The notes: generated by a model not told the origin, from the letters alone. 64,000 bases of DNA from Pseudomonas sp. FP2196 (GCF_030687715.1 NZ_CP117445.1:2965501-3029500); one strand, 5' to 3'; positions 8,953 through 19,466 are shown, counted from the first letter of the stretch. Made by a program: numbers and translations.

Positions 8953-8959
8953 TCTGGCA

Positions 8960-10624
8960 ATGCGCGATTACTTGTCTGCCACTGAACAGTTCAACTATCA
9001 GCACACCGTGGATACCGCACTCAGCGGTACGCTTGAGGCGCTCAACGCCTGCGTCGAATGCTGCGACCGCCATGCATTGCCGGGGCGCATCGCGCTGTTC
9101 TGGGAAGGCCGCGACGGCGCTAGTGCGACGTACACCTTCAGCGACTTGCAGGACAAAGCCGCGCGTTTCGCCAATTTCCTCCTCGCTCAAGGCGTGCAGA
9201 AGGGTGACAAGGTCGCCGGCCTGCTGCCGCGCAACATCGAATTGCTCATCACCGTGTTCGCCACCTGGCGTATCGGCGCGGTCTATCAGCCGCTGTTCAC
9301 CGCATTCGGCCCCAAGGCGCTCGAACATCGCCTGAACAGCTCCGGCGCCAAAGTGGTGGTGACCGACGCCGTCAACCGTCCGAAACTCGCTGAAGTCGCC
9401 GATTGCCCGACACTGGTTACCGTTGGCGGCGCCAAGGGCCAGGGCATTGCCCGTGGCGACTTCAGTTTCTGGGCTGAACTGGCCAACTATCCCAACGTCT
9501 GTGAACCGGTGCTGCTGACCGGCGAAGCCCCGTTCCTGCTGATGTTCACCTCGGGCACCACCGGCCCGTCGAAAGCGCTGTCGGTGCCGCTCAAAGCCAT
9601 CGTCGCGTTCCAGAGCTACACCCGCGATGCCGTTGATCTGCGCCCCGAAGACGCGTTCTGGAACGTCGCCGATCCAGGCTGGGCCTACGGCATCTATTTC
9701 GGCGTGACGGGCCCGATGTCGATGGGCCACCCGATCACCTTCTACGATGGCCCGTTCACCCTCGAAAGCACCTGCCGGGTGATAAACAAATATGGCATCA
9801 CCAACCTCACCGGTTCGCCCACGGCGTATCGCCTGCTGATTGCCGGCGGTGACGAGTTCGCCAAGTCGATCAAGGGCAAGCTGCGCATCGTCAGCAGCGC
9901 CGGCGAGCCGCTGAATCCGGAAGTGATCCGCTGGTTCGCCGACAATCTCGACGTGGTCATTCACGACCATTACGGCCAGACCGAACTGGGCATGGTCCTG
10001 TGCAACCACCACGGCATCAACCACCCGGTCCATGTCGGCGCCGCCGGTTTCGCTTCGCCGGGCCATCGCATCGTCGTGCTCGACGAGCAGTACAACGAAC
10101 TCGGCGTCGGCCAGCCCGGCATCCTCGCCATCGACCGGCCGAAGTCGCCGATGTGCTGGTTCGGCGGTTACGAAGGCGCGCCGACCAAAGCCTTCGTCGG
10201 CGATTACTACCTGAGCGGCGACACCGTCGAGTGGAACCCGGACGGCAGCATCAGTTTCGTCGGCCGCAGCGACGATGTGATCACCACGTCCGGCTACCGC
10301 GTCGGCCCGTTCGACGTCGAAAGCGCGCTGATTGAACACCCGGCCGTGGTCGAAGCGGCAGTGGTCGGCAAACCGGACCCGGAGCGCACCGAACTGGTCA
10401 AAGCCTTTGTCGTGCTCAGCGCGCAATACCGCGCTGAACCTGCGCTGGCCGAAGAACTGCGCCAGCACGTGCGCAAGCGCCTCGCCGCGCATTCATACCC
10501 GCGTGAAATCGAATTTGTCAGCGAGTTGCCCAAAACCCCCAGTGGCAAATTGCAGCGCTTTATCTTGCGCAACCAGGAAATCGTCAAGGCTCAAGAGGCC
10601 GCGGCGCACAACGTTTCAGCTTGA
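8960..10624 (+). CDS. fadDx: Short/branched-chain acyl-CoA synthetase (AMP-forming)
   Basis: The 554-residue enzyme is of the ANL superfamily and activates a short-chain carboxylic acid with ATP and CoA. Visible motifs are the P-loop [11 protein letters not shown] (about 195-205), DHYGQTE, the YLSGDT and [16 protein letters not shown] hinge region, and the C-terminal acyl-adenylate lysine in [11 protein letters not shown]. The start at 8960 follows AGAGGG. It is the first gene of a five-gene operon matching the P. putida fadDx cluster, so substrates such as 2-methylbutyrate, butyrate or valerate are likely; the exact one cannot be read. The symbol is transferred by similarity of gene and context. 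Confidence 0.86.
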   Translation: MRDYLSATEQFNYQHTVDTALSGTLEALNACVECCDRHALPGRIALFWEGRDGASATYTFSDLQDKAARFANFLLAQGVQKGDKVAGLLPRNIELLITVFATWRIGAVYQPLFTAFGPKALEHRLNSSGAKVVVTDAVNRPKLAEVADCPTLVTVGGAKGQGIARGDFSFWAELANYPNVCEPVLLTGEAPFLLMFTSGTTGPSKALSVPLKAIVAFQSYTRDAVDLRPEDAFWNVADPGWAYGIYFGVTGPMSMGHPITFYDGPFTLESTCRVINKYGITNLTGSPTAYRLLIAGGDEFAKSIKGKLRIVSSAGEPLNPEVIRWFADNLDVVIHDHYGQTELGMVLCNHHGINHPVHVGAAGFASPGHRIVVLDEQYNELGVGQPGILAIDRPKSPMCWFGGYEGAPTKAFVGDYYLSGDTVEWNPDGSISFVGRSDDVITTSGYRVGPFDVESALIEHPAVVEAAVVGKPDPERTELVKAFVVLSAQYRAEPALAEELRQHVRKRLAAHSYPREIEFVSELPKTPSGKLQRFILRNQEIVKAQEAAAHNVSA

Positions 10625-10640
10625 ATCCAAGGAAACAGTC

Positions 10641-11402
10641 ATGCAGATCGAGAACAAGGTTTTTATCGTCACTGGCGGCGCCTCCGGCCTCGGTGCCGCC
10701 ACCGCTGAATTGTTGGTGAATGCCGGCGCGAAAGTGATGCTGGTGGACATGAACGCCGAAGCCGTAGCCGCTCAGGCCCAGCGTCTGGGCGCGCAAAGCG
10801 TCGTCGCCGACATCAGCAACGAAGCCGCTGCCGAAGCGGCCGTGCAGGCGACCGTCAAGGCATTCGGCAGCCTCAACGGTCTGGTCAACTGCGCCGGCAT
10901 CGTCCGTGGCGAGAAAATCCTCGGCAAGAACGGCCCGCATGCACTGGCCAGTTTCGCTCAGGTCATTAACGTCAACCTGATCGGCAGCTTCAACATGCTG
11001 CGTCTGGCCGCAGCAGCCATCGCCGAGAGCGAAGCCAATGCCGACGGCGAGCGCGGTGTGATCATCAACACCGCCTCGGTGGCGGCGTTCGACGGCCAGA
11101 TCGGTCAGGCAGCCTACTCGGCGTCTAAAGGCGCCATCGCCAGTCTGACCCTGCCGGCCGCCCGTGAGTTGGCACGTTTCGGCATCCGCGTAATGACCAT
11201 CGCCCCGGGCATTTTCGAAACCCCGATGATGGCGGGCATGACCCCGGAAGTGCGCGATTCGCTGGCTGCTGGCGTACCGTTCCCGCCGCGCCTGGGCAAG
11301 CCTGCCGAATACGCCGCGCTGGTACGCCATATCATCGAAAACAGCATGCTCAACGGCGAGGTAATCCGTCTCGACGGTGCCTTGCGCATGGCCGCCAAGT
11401 AA
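10641..11402 (+). CDS. Type II 3-hydroxyacyl-CoA dehydrogenase (SDR)
   Basis: The 253-residue SDR has TGGASGLG at residues 11-18, NCAGI in the expected place and the YSASKG catalytic Tyr/Lys motif. The fold resembles the human HSD10 type of 3-hydroxyacyl-CoA or 3-hydroxy-2-methylbutyryl-CoA dehydrogenase, including the long insertion [11 protein letters not shown]. It would oxidise the hydroxy intermediate to the ketoacyl-CoA used by the thiolase next door. It follows the synthetase by 16 bases with GGAAA as ribosome-binding site. The isoleucine pathway is the most likely role, by context. Confidence 0.88.
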   Translation: MQIENKVFIVTGGASGLGAATAELLVNAGAKVMLVDMNAEAVAAQAQRLGAQSVVADISNEAAAEAAVQATVKAFGSLNGLVNCAGIVRGEKILGKNGPHALASFAQVINVNLIGSFNMLRLAAAAIAESEANADGERGVIINTASVAAFDGQIGQAAYSASKGAIASLTLPAARELARFGIRVMTIAPGIFETPMMAGMTPEVRDSLAAGVPFPPRLGKPAEYAALVRHIIENSMLNGEVIRLDGALRMAAK

Positions 11403-11414
11403 GGAGGATTTGTC

Positions 11415-12608
11415 ATGACTATTTCCAACGATCCGATTGTCATCGTCAGCGCCGTCCGCACCCCGATGGGCGGTTTCCAGGGCGAACTGAAAAGCCTCAC
11501 CGCGCCACAGCTTGGCGCTGCCGCCATCAAAGCGGCGGTTGAACGCGCCGGTGTGGCCAGCGATGCGGTCGACGAAGTGTTGTTCGGTTGCGTCCTGCCC
11601 GCCGGCCTCGGCCAGGCGCCTGCGCGGCAAGCGGCACTGGGCGCCGGGCTGGATAAATCGACCCGCTGCACAACGGTCAACAAGATGTGCGGCTCGGGCA
11701 TGGAAACCACCATTCTGGCCCACGACATGCTGATCGCTGGCAGCGCCGATGTGGTGATCGCAGGCGGCATGGAGAGCATGTCCAACTCGCCGTATCTGCT
11801 GGATCGCGCCCGCGCCGGTTACCGCATGGGCCACGGCCGCGTGCTCGATTCAATGTTCCTCGACGGCCTCGAAGACGCCTACGACAAAGGCCGGCTGATG
11901 GGCACTTTTGCCGAGGATTGCGCCGAAACCAATCACTTCAGCCGCGAGGCGCAGGACGCTTTTGCGATCGCCTCGACCACCCGCGCACAACAGGCGATCA
12001 AGAACGGTAGCTTCAAGGACGAAATCGTCCCGCTGACCGTGACTGTCGGTAAAGAACAGGTGCTGATCAGCCACGATGAGCAACCGCCGAAAGCCAAACT
12101 GGACAAGGTCGCCTCGTTGAAACCGGCGTTCCGCGAAGGCGGCACGGTGACGGCAGCTAACTCCAGCTCGATCTCTGACGGCGCGGCGGCACTGGTGCTG
12201 ATGCGTCAGTCGCAGGCGCAGAAACTCGGCCTGAAGCCGCTTGCCGTTATTCATGGTCATGCCGCATTCGCCGATACGCCGGGCCTGTTTCCAGTGGCGC
12301 CGATTGGTGCGATCAAGAAGCTGATCAAGAAAACCGGTTGGTCGCTGGGTGATGTCGATCTGTTCGAGGTCAACGAGGCGTTTGCCGTGGTTGCCATGGC
12401 CGCCATGAAGCACCTCGACATCCCGCATGAAAAGCTCAATGTACATGGCGGCGCTTGTGCGCTGGGCCATCCGATCGGCGCTTCGGGCGCACGGATTCTG
12501 GTGACACTGCTCTCGGCCCTGCGCCAAAGAAAGCTGAAACGCGGTGTCGTCGCCATTTGCATCGGCGGCGGCGAAGCCACGGCCATGGCCGTGGAATGCG
12601 TTTACTGA
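11415..12608 (+). CDS. fadAx: Acetyl-CoA C-acyltransferase (thiolase)
   Basis: The 397-residue thiolase has the nucleophilic cysteine at residue 92 (NKMCGSGME), the second signature GGACALGHPIGASGAR with the catalytic histidine, and the C-terminal CIGGGEATA cysteine. It would cleave a 3-ketoacyl-CoA such as 2-methylacetoacetyl-CoA into acetyl-CoA and a shorter acyl-CoA. It begins 12 bases after the dehydrogenase behind AAGGAGG, so it is in the same operon. It could also act as a biosynthetic-type acetyl-CoA acetyltransferase; the neighbours favour catabolism. Confidence 0.92.
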   Translation: MTISNDPIVIVSAVRTPMGGFQGELKSLTAPQLGAAAIKAAVERAGVASDAVDEVLFGCVLPAGLGQAPARQAALGAGLDKSTRCTTVNKMCGSGMETTILAHDMLIAGSADVVIAGGMESMSNSPYLLDRARAGYRMGHGRVLDSMFLDGLEDAYDKGRLMGTFAEDCAETNHFSREAQDAFAIASTTRAQQAIKNGSFKDEIVPLTVTVGKEQVLISHDEQPPKAKLDKVASLKPAFREGGTVTAANSSSISDGAAALVLMRQSQAQKLGLKPLAVIHGHAAFADTPGLFPVAPIGAIKKLIKKTGWSLGDVDLFEVNEAFAVVAMAAMKHLDIPHEKLNVHGGACALGHPIGASGARILVTLLSALRQRKLKRGVVAICIGGGEATAMAVECVY

Positions 12609-12620
12609 CACACACCTTCC

Positions 12621-12710
12621 CCCTGTAGGAGCTGCCGGAGGCTGCGATCTTTTGACTTTAGTTCGCAAAAAAAGATCAAAAGATCGCAGCCTTCTGCAGC
12701 TCCTACAGGG
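12621..12710. repeat. REP-type inverted repeat inside the operon
   Basis: Facing GTAGGAGCTGC...GATCTTTTGA arms lie between the thiolase and acyl-CoA dehydrogenase genes. A hairpin here could weaken expression of the two distal genes or stabilise the upstream mRNA; neither can be decided from sequence. Confidence 0.88.
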
Positions 12711-12743
12711 GATTGTGTTGTAACCCGGATTTAAGGATTCACC

Positions 12744-13871
12744 ATGATTCCCAACGAAGACCAAAACCAGATCCGCGACATGGCCCGGCAGTTTGCCGAG
12801 GAACGGTTGAAACCGTTCGCCGCCGAGTGGGATCGCGAACACCGTTTCCCCAAGGAAGCCATCGGCGAAATGGCCGGACTGGGCTTTTTCGGCATGCTCG
12901 TGCCGGAGCAGTGGGGCGGGTGTGACACCGGTTACCTGGCCTACGCCATGGCCCTGGAAGAAATCGCCGCTGGTGACGGCGCCTGCTCGACGATCATGAG
13001 CGTGCACAACTCGGTGGGTTGCGTGCCGATCCTCAAGTTCGGCAACGATGACCAGCGTGAACGTTTCCTCAAGCCGCTGGCCAGCGGCGCGATGCTCGGT
13101 GCATTTGCCCTGACCGAACCACAGGCCGGTTCCGATGCGAGCAGCCTTAAAACCCGTGCGCGACTTGAAGGCGATCACTACGTGCTCAATGGCTGCAAAC
13201 AGTTCATCACCTCCGGGCAAAACGCCGGGATCGTGATCGTGTTTGCCGTGACCGACCCGAGTGCCGGCAAACGCGGGATCACGGCGTTTATCGTGCCGAC
13301 CGATTCGCCAGGTTACAAAGTCGCCCGCGTCGAAGACAAACTCGGCCAGCACGCTTCGGACACCTGCCAGATTCTCTTCGAAGACGTCAAAGTGCCGGTG
13401 GCCAACCGATTGGGCGAGGAGGGCGAAGGTTACAAGATTGCCCTGGCCAACCTTGAAGGCGGGCGCGTCGGCATCGCTTCGCAATCGGTGGGCATGGCCC
13501 GCGCCGCGTTCGAAGCAGCCCGTGACTACGCCCGCGAGCGCGACACCTTTGGCAAGCCGATCATCGAGCACCAGGCCGTGGCGTTTCGCTTGGCCGACAT
13601 GGCCACGCAAATCGCTGTCGCCCGGCAAATGGTGCATTACGCTGCCGCCCTGCGTGACAGCGGCCAACCGGCGCTGGTCGAAGCGTCGATGGCCAAGCTT
13701 TTCGCTTCTGAAATGGCTGAGAAGGTCTGCTCGATGGCGTTGCAAACCCTCGGCGGTTACGGTTACCTCAACGACTTCCCGCTGGAGCGCATCTACCGCG
13801 ACGTGCGTGTCTGCCAGATCTACGAAGGCACCAGCGACATCCAGCGCATGGTTATTTCGCGCAATCTTTGA
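12744..13871 (+). CDS. Acyl-CoA dehydrogenase, short/branched chain
   Basis: The 375-residue FAD enzyme has the acyl-CoA dehydrogenase signatures [29 protein letters not shown] and the C-terminal [36 protein letters not shown], whose glutamate is the usual catalytic base. It would desaturate a 2-methylbutyryl- or butyryl-type CoA and pass electrons to ETF. It sits between thiolase and enoyl-CoA hydratase, and its counterpart in P. putida is the short-chain enzyme of the same cluster. Specificity is inferred. Confidence 0.9.
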   Translation: MIPNEDQNQIRDMARQFAEERLKPFAAEWDREHRFPKEAIGEMAGLGFFGMLVPEQWGGCDTGYLAYAMALEEIAAGDGACSTIMSVHNSVGCVPILKFGNDDQRERFLKPLASGAMLGAFALTEPQAGSDASSLKTRARLEGDHYVLNGCKQFITSGQNAGIVIVFAVTDPSAGKRGITAFIVPTDSPGYKVARVEDKLGQHASDTCQILFEDVKVPVANRLGEEGEGYKIALANLEGGRVGIASQSVGMARAAFEAARDYARERDTFGKPIIEHQAVAFRLADMATQIAVARQMVHYAAALRDSGQPALVEASMAKLFASEMAEKVCSMALQTLGGYGYLNDFPLERIYRDVRVCQIYEGTSDIQRMVISRNL

Positions 13872-13886
13872 TAAGGAATTTTGTTC

Positions 13887-14660
13887 ATGACTTACGAAAC
13901 GATTCTGCTGGAAACCCATGGCCGCGTTGGCCTGATCACCCTGAACCGGCCGCAGGCGCTGAACGCCCTGAACGCGCAACTGGTCAGCGAAGTGAACACC
14001 GCGCTCGATGGCCTGGAGGCGGATTCAAACATCGGCTGTATCGTTATCACTGGCTCAAAAAAAGCTTTCGCTGCCGGTGCTGACATCAAGGAAATGGCGG
14101 AGCTGACGTATCCGCAGATCTACATGGACGACCTGTTCAGCGACAGCGATCGCGTGGCCAATCGGCGCAAACCGATCATCGCTGCAGTCAACGGTTTCGC
14201 ACTCGGTGGCGGCTGTGAACTGGCGTTGATGTGCGACTTTATTCTGGCCGGCGACAACGCCAAATTCGGCCAGCCGGAGATCAATCTCGGTGTCTTGCCG
14301 GGCATGGGCGGCACCCAGCGCCTGACCCGCGCCGTGGGCAAGGCCAAGGCTATGGACATGTGCCTGAGCGGGCGTTTGATGGACGCGGTGGAAGCCGAGC
14401 GCTGCGGGATCGTTGCGCGGATCGTGCCGAGTGATGATCTGCTCGATGAAGCGCTGAAAGTTGCCGCGGTGATCGCCAGCAAATCGCTGCCGATTGCGAT
14501 GATGATCAAAGAAAGTGTGAACCGTGCGTTCGAGGTCAATTTGACCGAAGGCGTTCGGTTTGAGCGCCGGGTGTTCCATGCGGCGTTTGGCACGCAGGAT
14601 CAGAAGGAAGGGATGGCGGCGTTTGTGGCCAAGCGGCCGCCGGAGTTTACCGGTAAGTGA
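13887..14660 (+). CDS. Enoyl-CoA hydratase
   Basis: The 257-residue crotonase-fold enzyme has the oxyanion-hole motifs [15 protein letters not shown] and [16 protein letters not shown]. Both catalytic glutamates of true hydratases are present (GGGCELAL and [19 protein letters not shown]). It would hydrate crotonyl- or tiglyl-CoA. The ATG at 13887 is used, nine bases after AAGGA; a TTG at 13881 in frame is less likely. It is the last gene of the operon and ends ahead of a REP hairpin that probably limits read-through into the convergent genes. Confidence 0.92.
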   Translation: MTYETILLETHGRVGLITLNRPQALNALNAQLVSEVNTALDGLEADSNIGCIVITGSKKAFAAGADIKEMAELTYPQIYMDDLFSDSDRVANRRKPIIAAVNGFALGGGCELALMCDFILAGDNAKFGQPEINLGVLPGMGGTQRLTRAVGKAKAMDMCLSGRLMDAVEAERCGIVARIVPSDDLLDEALKVAAVIASKSLPIAMMIKESVNRAFEVNLTEGVRFERRVFHAAFGTQDQKEGMAAFVAKRPPEFTGK

Positions 14661-14680
14661 TGCGTCGCCCCGGCTGACGC

Positions 14681-14757
14681 CTTCGCGAGCAGGCTCGCTC
14701 CCACATTGGTTCTGCGTTGTACGCAAATCTCCTGTGGGAGCGAGCCTGCTCGCGAAG
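14681..14757. repeat. REP-type perfect 25-bp inverted repeat
   Basis: The arms 14681-14705 and 14733-14757 (CTTCGCGAGCAGGCTCGCTC and complement) are perfect over 25 bases. They are followed at 14770-14813 by a half copy of the other family (GATCAAAAGATCGTAGCC). The pair lies between convergent operons. Confidence 0.9.
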
Positions 14758-14814
14758 CTTTTGAGGCCAGATCAAAAGATCGTAGCCTCGTTCCACTCCA
14801 CAGCTCCTTCAGGG

Positions 14815-15966
14815 TTAGAGCTGATAGTTTTTCAGTTCACGGGCAATCACCATCCGCTGAATCTCGCTCGACCCTTCATAGATCTGGGTAATCCGCGCAT
14901 CGCGGTAGTACTTCTCGACCGGATAGTCTTCCAGATACCCATACCCGCCATGAATCTGAATCGCTGACGAACAGACCTTCTCAGCCATTTCCGAGGCAAA
15001 CAGTTTGGCCTGTGAAGCCTCCGACAGACACGGTTTGCCCGCCGTGCGCAGCCGCGCCGCATGCAGGATCATCAGGCGTGCCGCATTCAATTGCATGTGC
15101 ATGTCGGCCAACAGGTTGGCGATGCTCTGGTGCTCGTTGATCGGTTTGCCGAACTGCACCCGGTCACGCGAATAAGCCAGCGCCGCTTCAAACGCAGCAC
15201 GGGCGATGCCCAAGGCTTGCGCGGCAATCCCGATGCGTCCGCCCTCAAGATTGGAAAGGGCAATCGCCAGGCCTTTGCCGCGTTCGCCGAGCAGGTTGGC
15301 CTCGGGAATGCTGCAGTTGTTCAGCGTCACTGCGCAGGTGTCGGAGGCGCGAATGCCCATTTTGTGTTCGGTGCGATCAACGATGAACCCTGGCGTTTCA
15401 GTGGGCACCAAAAACGCGGAAATACCTTTCTTGCCCAGATCCGGATCGGTCACCGCAAACACAATCGCCAGTTTCGCCCGTTTGCCGTTGCTGACAAACT
15501 GCTTGGCGCCGTTGATCACCCACTGACCGTCGCGCAGTTCTGCGCGAGTGCGCAAATTGTGCGCTTCGGAGCCGGCCTGGGGTTCGGTCAGGCAAAAGCA
15601 ACCGATGGTTTGGCCGCTGGCCAGGTCCGCCAGCCAGGTTTGTTTCTGCGCTTCGCTGCCGTAGTTGAGCACCGGACCGCAGCCAACGGAGTTGTGGATG
15701 CTCATGAACGCGCCGGTCGCGCCATCGCCGGCGGAAATTTCTTCCACGGCCAGCGCATAAGCGACGTAATCAACGTAGGTGCCGCCCCATTCTTCGGGCA
15801 CGACCATGCCCAGCAGCCCCAACTCGCCCATCTTCGCCACCAGGGCGTCGTCGATCCAGCCAGCCTTTTCCCAGGCTTGCGCGTGGGGCGCGATTTCGCC
15901 ACGGGCAAAGTCCCGGGCCATGTCGCGGATCATCACTTGTTCTTCAGTCAGTTCGAGATCGTGCAT
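14815..15966 (-). CDS. Acyl-CoA dehydrogenase (probable isobutyryl-CoA type)
   Basis: The 383-residue flavoenzyme shows [27 protein letters not shown] and the C-terminal [35 protein letters not shown] with the catalytic glutamate. It lies 3 bases behind a 3-hydroxyisobutyryl-CoA hydrolase-like gene on the same strand. This argues for valine catabolism, converting isobutyryl-CoA to methacrylyl-CoA, although other short acyl-CoAs are possible. It is a paralogue of the enzyme at 12744-13871. Confidence 0.9.
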   Translation of the reverse strand: MHDLELTEEQVMIRDMARDFARGEIAPHAQAWEKAGWIDDALVAKMGELGLLGMVVPEEWGGTYVDYVAYALAVEEISAGDGATGAFMSIHNSVGCGPVLNYGSEAQKQTWLADLASGQTIGCFCLTEPQAGSEAHNLRTRAELRDGQWVINGAKQFVSNGKRAKLAIVFAVTDPDLGKKGISAFLVPTETPGFIVDRTEHKMGIRASDTCAVTLNNCSIPEANLLGERGKGLAIALSNLEGGRIGIAAQALGIARAAFEAALAYSRDRVQFGKPINEHQSIANLLADMHMQLNAARLMILHAARLRTAGKPCLSEASQAKLFASEMAEKVCSSAIQIHGGYGYLEDYPVEKYYRDARITQIYEGSSEIQRMVIARELKNYQL

Positions 15967-15969
15967 GGC

Positions 15970-17076
15970 TCAGCTCCCGCTCTCATCAAAACCGTGGAAG
16001 AAACTCGCGACATCCGCAGCGTCCAGTGCGGCGAGAGTCGGCGGGTTCCAGCAGGGTGTCTTGTCTTTGTCGATCAGCAGGGCGCGGACACCTTCGATCA
16101 GATCACCACGGGCGAACCACTGGCGATCCAGGTGCAGCTCCAGAGCGAAACAATGCTCCAGGCTCAAGTGCCGGCCACGACGGAGCATTTCCAGGGTGAC
16201 GGCCATGGCCAGCGGCGAACGGGTTTCCAGCAGATCCGCCGTAGTGGTCGCCCATTCATGGCTGTCGGCAACGGTCACCGCGCGCAATTGTTCCACCATG
16301 CTCGGCACGTCCGGCAGGGCGAAGAAATGGTCGATGGCCGGGCGCAAGGCCTGGAGCGGCGCACCGGGCAAGGTTTGCACAGCGCTTTTGGCCAGCAGAC
16401 TCTGTAAATCCTTGAGCGGCGTGTCGTGCCATTCCAGGCTATCGAGTTGTTCATCGAGCGTGACGAGTTTGTTGCTGTCGATGTACCAATCGGCGAGGCC
16501 GCAATACAGCGCATCGGCCGCTCGAATCTGTACGCCACTGACGCCCAGATAAATCCCCAGCTCACCGGGGATGCGCGACAGGAAGTAGCTGCCACCGACG
16601 TCCGGGAAATAACCGATGGCCACTTCCGGCATCGCCAGACGGCTCTTCTCGGTGACCACCCGCAGATCGGCGCCTTGCACCAGGCCCATGCCACCACCAA
16701 GGACGAAGCCGTCCATCAGCGCCAGCACCGGTTTGCGGTAGTGGTGAATCGTCAGGTCGAGAGCGTATTCCTCAACGAAGAAATCTTCGTGCAGCGTGTC
16801 GCCGCTTTTGTAGCTGTCGTACAGGGAACGAATGTCGCCGCCGGCGCAGAACGCTTTTTCGCCAGCGCCGCGCAGTACGACGGCATGCACATTGGCGTCA
16901 GTCGCCCACGCGTCGAGTTGCTGTTGCAGCAGTCGAACCATGTCGAGGGTGATGGCGTTGAGACCGGCGGGGCGGTTGAGGGTCAGGTGACCGATGTGGT
17001 TGCGAACTTCGGCCAGCACTTCGTTTTGCGTGGCATCCATGGACAAAGTCCTCGGGGATGAAGCCTGAGCAGTCAT
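15970..17076 (-). CDS. 3-hydroxyisobutyryl-CoA hydrolase (crotonase family)
   Basis: The 368-residue protein is longer than ordinary enoyl-CoA hydratases and matches the HIBCH branch. It has KAFCAGGDIRSLYDS, DGFVLGGGMGLVQGADLRV and AMPEVAIGYFPDVGGSYFLSR, where the second acid is the hydrolase-type aspartate, plus a C-terminal helical extension ending FFHGFDE. It would hydrolyse 3-hydroxyisobutyryl-CoA in valine breakdown. The ATG at 17076 lies behind GGGAG; a GTG at 17079 is adjacent. It heads a two-gene operon with the acyl-CoA dehydrogenase. A perfect palindrome lies 37 bases upstream. Confidence 0.87.
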   Translation of the reverse strand: MTAQASSPRTLSMDATQNEVLAEVRNHIGHLTLNRPAGLNAITLDMVRLLQQQLDAWATDANVHAVVLRGAGEKAFCAGGDIRSLYDSYKSGDTLHEDFFVEEYALDLTIHHYRKPVLALMDGFVLGGGMGLVQGADLRVVTEKSRLAMPEVAIGYFPDVGGSYFLSRIPGELGIYLGVSGVQIRAADALYCGLADWYIDSNKLVTLDEQLDSLEWHDTPLKDLQSLLAKSAVQTLPGAPLQALRPAIDHFFALPDVPSMVEQLRAVTVADSHEWATTTADLLETRSPLAMAVTLEMLRRGRHLSLEHCFALELHLDRQWFARGDLIEGVRALLIDKDKTPCWNPPTLAALDAADVASFFHGFDESGS

Positions 17077-17112
17077 CACTAACTCCCTGCTTTTATTGTC
17101 TTTATTCGAGAA

Positions 17113-17126
17113 GCTCGCGCGCGAGC
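17113..17126. promoter_or_regulatory. 14-bp GC-rich palindrome upstream of the valine pair
   Basis: GCTCGCGCGCGAGC is a perfect palindrome 37 bases before the start of the hydrolase gene on the complement. The site could be an operator. It is also the type of sequence that arises by chance in GC-rich DNA, so the call is weak. Confidence 0.3.
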
Positions 17127-17223
17127 GTTAACGGATCGTAACAGTGCAAATTTGCCATGTACAACGGGGATATGTGCAGGGGCAGTCTGCGTTTTTGCAC
17201 TAAGTCATGGAATGCCACAACAG

Positions 17224-17310
17224 TGTAGGAGCTGCCGCAGGCTGCGATCTTTTGATCTTCTAAATCAGGATCAAAAGATCGCCGCCTCGTTTCACTCGAC
17301 AGCTTCTACA
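17224..17310. repeat. REP-type inverted repeat
   Basis: Facing AAAAGATCGC arms separate the HPP gene end from the hydrolase gene promoter. The right arm has the CTCGTTTCACTCGACAGC variant also seen at 8719-8813. Confidence 0.85.
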
Positions 17311-17324
17311 GGGGGAGAGGGGTG

Positions 17325-18011
17325 TCAGGAGAAGACTTCTACGATGCTACGCCGCTTGGCATGCCGTTCACTGGCATGGATCAGCCGTTCAAGATCCTCT
17401 GGCGTGACGTCGATGAACGCTTCCATGTCGGCCAAGGCCAGTTTCAGGTCTTCGGCGGTGATGGCCTGACTGTCGACCGGGGCAACTGCCGGCGCAGGTT
17501 CGGCGGGACGTTTTGGATAGCGAATGCGCGTCATGTTGTTGTAGGCCAACGCGCTCAGCAGCATGCACGTCGCGCCGAGCATCACGGGCTCCATGGCTTT
17601 CCAGTCCATGGCGATGGTTGCCGGGTCGGCCAGCACCAGGGTTAACGCCAATGCGCCGGCCGGCGGGTGCAGGCAACGCAGCCAGCACATCAGCACCAGC
17701 GCCATGCCCGCGGCCAGGCAGGCGCTGCCAAGGGTGCGACCGAGCACATGGGCGACCAGCAATGCCACGACGCCGGCGCACAGATAGCCGCCCAGAATCG
17801 ACCAAGGCTGAGCGAGCGCTCCGGACGACACGGCAAACAGCAACACCGCCGAGGCGCCCAGCGGACCGATCAGATGGTAGGCCACTTCATGGCCAAACAC
17901 CTGAGCACACAGCCACACGCTGAACAGCGTCCCCAACGACATGCCGATGGCGGCGCGGCTCCATTCGATGGGGCGGGTGTTGATGGCGGCGGGTAACCAG
18001 CGTGCGAACAT
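17325..18011 (-). CDS. HPP family membrane protein
   Basis: The 228-residue protein has about five hydrophobic helices and the eponymous motif in RCLHPPAGALAL around residue 115, then a soluble C-terminal tail of about 60 residues. HPP proteins are integral membrane proteins of uncertain role; a nitrite-transport role is known for plastid or cyanobacterial members. The start at 18011 (MFARWLPAA) is chosen over the longer frame because the extra 18 residues are not membrane-like. No partner gene is obvious beside it. Confidence 0.85.
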   Translation of the reverse strand: MFARWLPAAINTRPIEWSRAAIGMSLGTLFSVWLCAQVFGHEVAYHLIGPLGASAVLLFAVSSGALAQPWSILGGYLCAGVVALLVAHVLGRTLGSACLAAGMALVLMCWLRCLHPPAGALALTLVLADPATIAMDWKAMEPVMLGATCMLLSALAYNNMTRIRYPKRPAEPAPAVAPVDSQAITAEDLKLALADMEAFIDVTPEDLERLIHASERHAKRRSIVEVFS

Positions 18012-18140
18012 TTGAATCCGATCCTTGCAGCAAATTCGAGGCAAAAAAAAGGACTTGTCCGGCAATCCGGAAAGCCCTCGAAGTGTTCCAACATTGGGGG
18101 AGGAACGCGCACAGTTTGCCGATCAAACTCGATGCTGACA

Positions 18141-18180
18141 AATTCATATTAATGCAGCTTTAGTGCATTATTTATGAATT
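18141..18180 (-). terminator. AT-rich near-palindrome overlapping the MFS stop codon
   Basis: AATTCATATTAATGCA and TGCATTATTTATGAATT face each other around GCTTTAG, giving a stem of about 16 pairs. It spans the stop codon of the MFS gene (18168-18170) on the complement. It may end that transcript, though no clear U tract follows. Confidence 0.45.
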
Positions 18181-19346
18181 GAAGCGACGCGCCGCCCACT
18201 GACAAAACACAAATAGCCGCCCAACGCCGCCAGAGTACTCAGGGCATAGAACATGCTCGGGGCCGGCGTGTGCATCAGCAGGAACCCGCACATCACCGGG
18301 CTCAACGCGCCACCCAGTGCCGCCAGATTCTGCGCGCCGTAGTAGCTGCCGCGCAGTTCTTCCGGGGCGAGGGTGTCGACGAAAAGGAAGTCGGCCGGAT
18401 AGATGATCATCTCGCCCAACGTGAAGATGAACATCGCCACACACCAGCCGACAAGGCTGTCGGCCAGACTGAAACCGATCAGCCCGACAATGAACAGCGC
18501 GGTGCCGCCAGCAATCCAGTGGCGCAGGTGTTCGCGCTTGAGGAAACGACCGATCTGGTATTGCAGTAAAATCACCGTGATCGCGTTGCAGGCGAGCAGG
18601 GCGGCCATGGTGTCCAACGTCTGTTGGTGAGTGTGGGTGACCAGCAGGTATTGCGACAGATACAACGTGAAGCGCCCGTGCACCAAGGTGCTGAGCAGGC
18701 AACCGAGGACGAACAGGATCATCGTGCGGTCGTTTTTCAGAATGATCAGCGTCTTCAGAAAGCTTTGCGGTTGACCGACTGGCGATATCGGGTTCACCTC
18801 TTTGCTGGCACCGAGCAGCAGAAAGACACTGCCACAGGCAATCGCACCGGCAACGATAAACGGCGCTGACGGCTCAACACCGGCAATCACCACGCCGATC
18901 ATCGGGCCAACGGCATAACCGATGTTGGTCAACGTGTAGGTCAGCGAAAACGCCTTGACCCGTTGGCCCACCGGCAGGTTTTCACTAAGGATGGCCTTGG
19001 AGCAGATCAGGAACAGCGCCGAGGCGGTCTCGCTGATGATCAACACCAACGTCACCAGGTACAGGTTGTGCGCGAAGGTCAGCAGGATCAGGCCGATGCC
19101 GCTTGAGAGCATGGTCAAAATCAGCAACTGGCGCTTATCCAGTCGATCGATGATGTAGCCACCGTACAGCGACAACAGTGTGGCACTGAACACTGCGATG
19201 CCCAGCAAAAGGCCGACGTCCAGGGGATTGAGGTCGAGTTTGTTGCTGAGGAACAAGGTCAGCAATGGGCTGATCAGGGCGCGGCTGATGACGACGGTCA
19301 GCGAACTGATCATCAACCGGCGGATGAGGCGCGAGTAAGTGGCCAC
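18168..19346 (-). CDS. MFS transporter (12 TM)
   Basis: The 392-residue protein has about twelve hydrophobic helices. The major-facilitator loop motif appears as GGYIIDRLDKRQLL between helices 2 and 3, with TLGEMIIYPADFLFVDTLAPEELRGSYYG in the second half. This resembles MdtH/DHA1-type drug or metabolite exporters. The likely start is the GTG at 19346 (read MATYSRLIRR), after AAGGA. The frame is open back to 19442, but those residues lack a transporter-like start. The substrate is unknown. It stands alone between HPP and GNAT genes. Confidence 0.87.
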   Translation of the reverse strand: MATYSRLIRRLMISSLTVVISRALISPLLTLFLSNKLDLNPLDVGLLLGIAVFSATLLSLYGGYIIDRLDKRQLLILTMLSSGIGLILLTFAHNLYLVTLVLIISETASALFLICSKAILSENLPVGQRVKAFSLTYTLTNIGYAVGPMIGVVIAGVEPSAPFIVAGAIACGSVFLLLGASKEVNPISPVGQPQSFLKTLIILKNDRTMILFVLGCLLSTLVHGRFTLYLSQYLLVTHTHQQTLDTMAALLACNAITVILLQYQIGRFLKREHLRHWIAGGTALFIVGLIGFSLADSLVGWCVAMFIFTLGEMIIYPADFLFVDTLAPEELRGSYYGAQNLAALGGALSPVMCGFLLMHTPAPSMFYALSTLAALGGYLCFVSGRRVASIHK

Positions 19347-19466
19347 GAAAAGGTCAACGTCCTTATTTCTAATTCGAGTACAGGCGTCGCCATCCTCACC
19401 GGGCCCCGGCCCATCGGTCAAGCTGACATGCCCACAATTCACTGTGGCAGGGGAAATGCGTGTTTT

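Noticed and set aside
11850..13979. A 709-codon open frame on the complement across the thiolase and acyl-CoA dehydrogenase genes
   Set aside because: Two clear enzymes are encoded on the plus strand here. The long frame is rich in His, Arg and Gln, as expected for antisense of GC-rich codons, and runs through a REP repeat.
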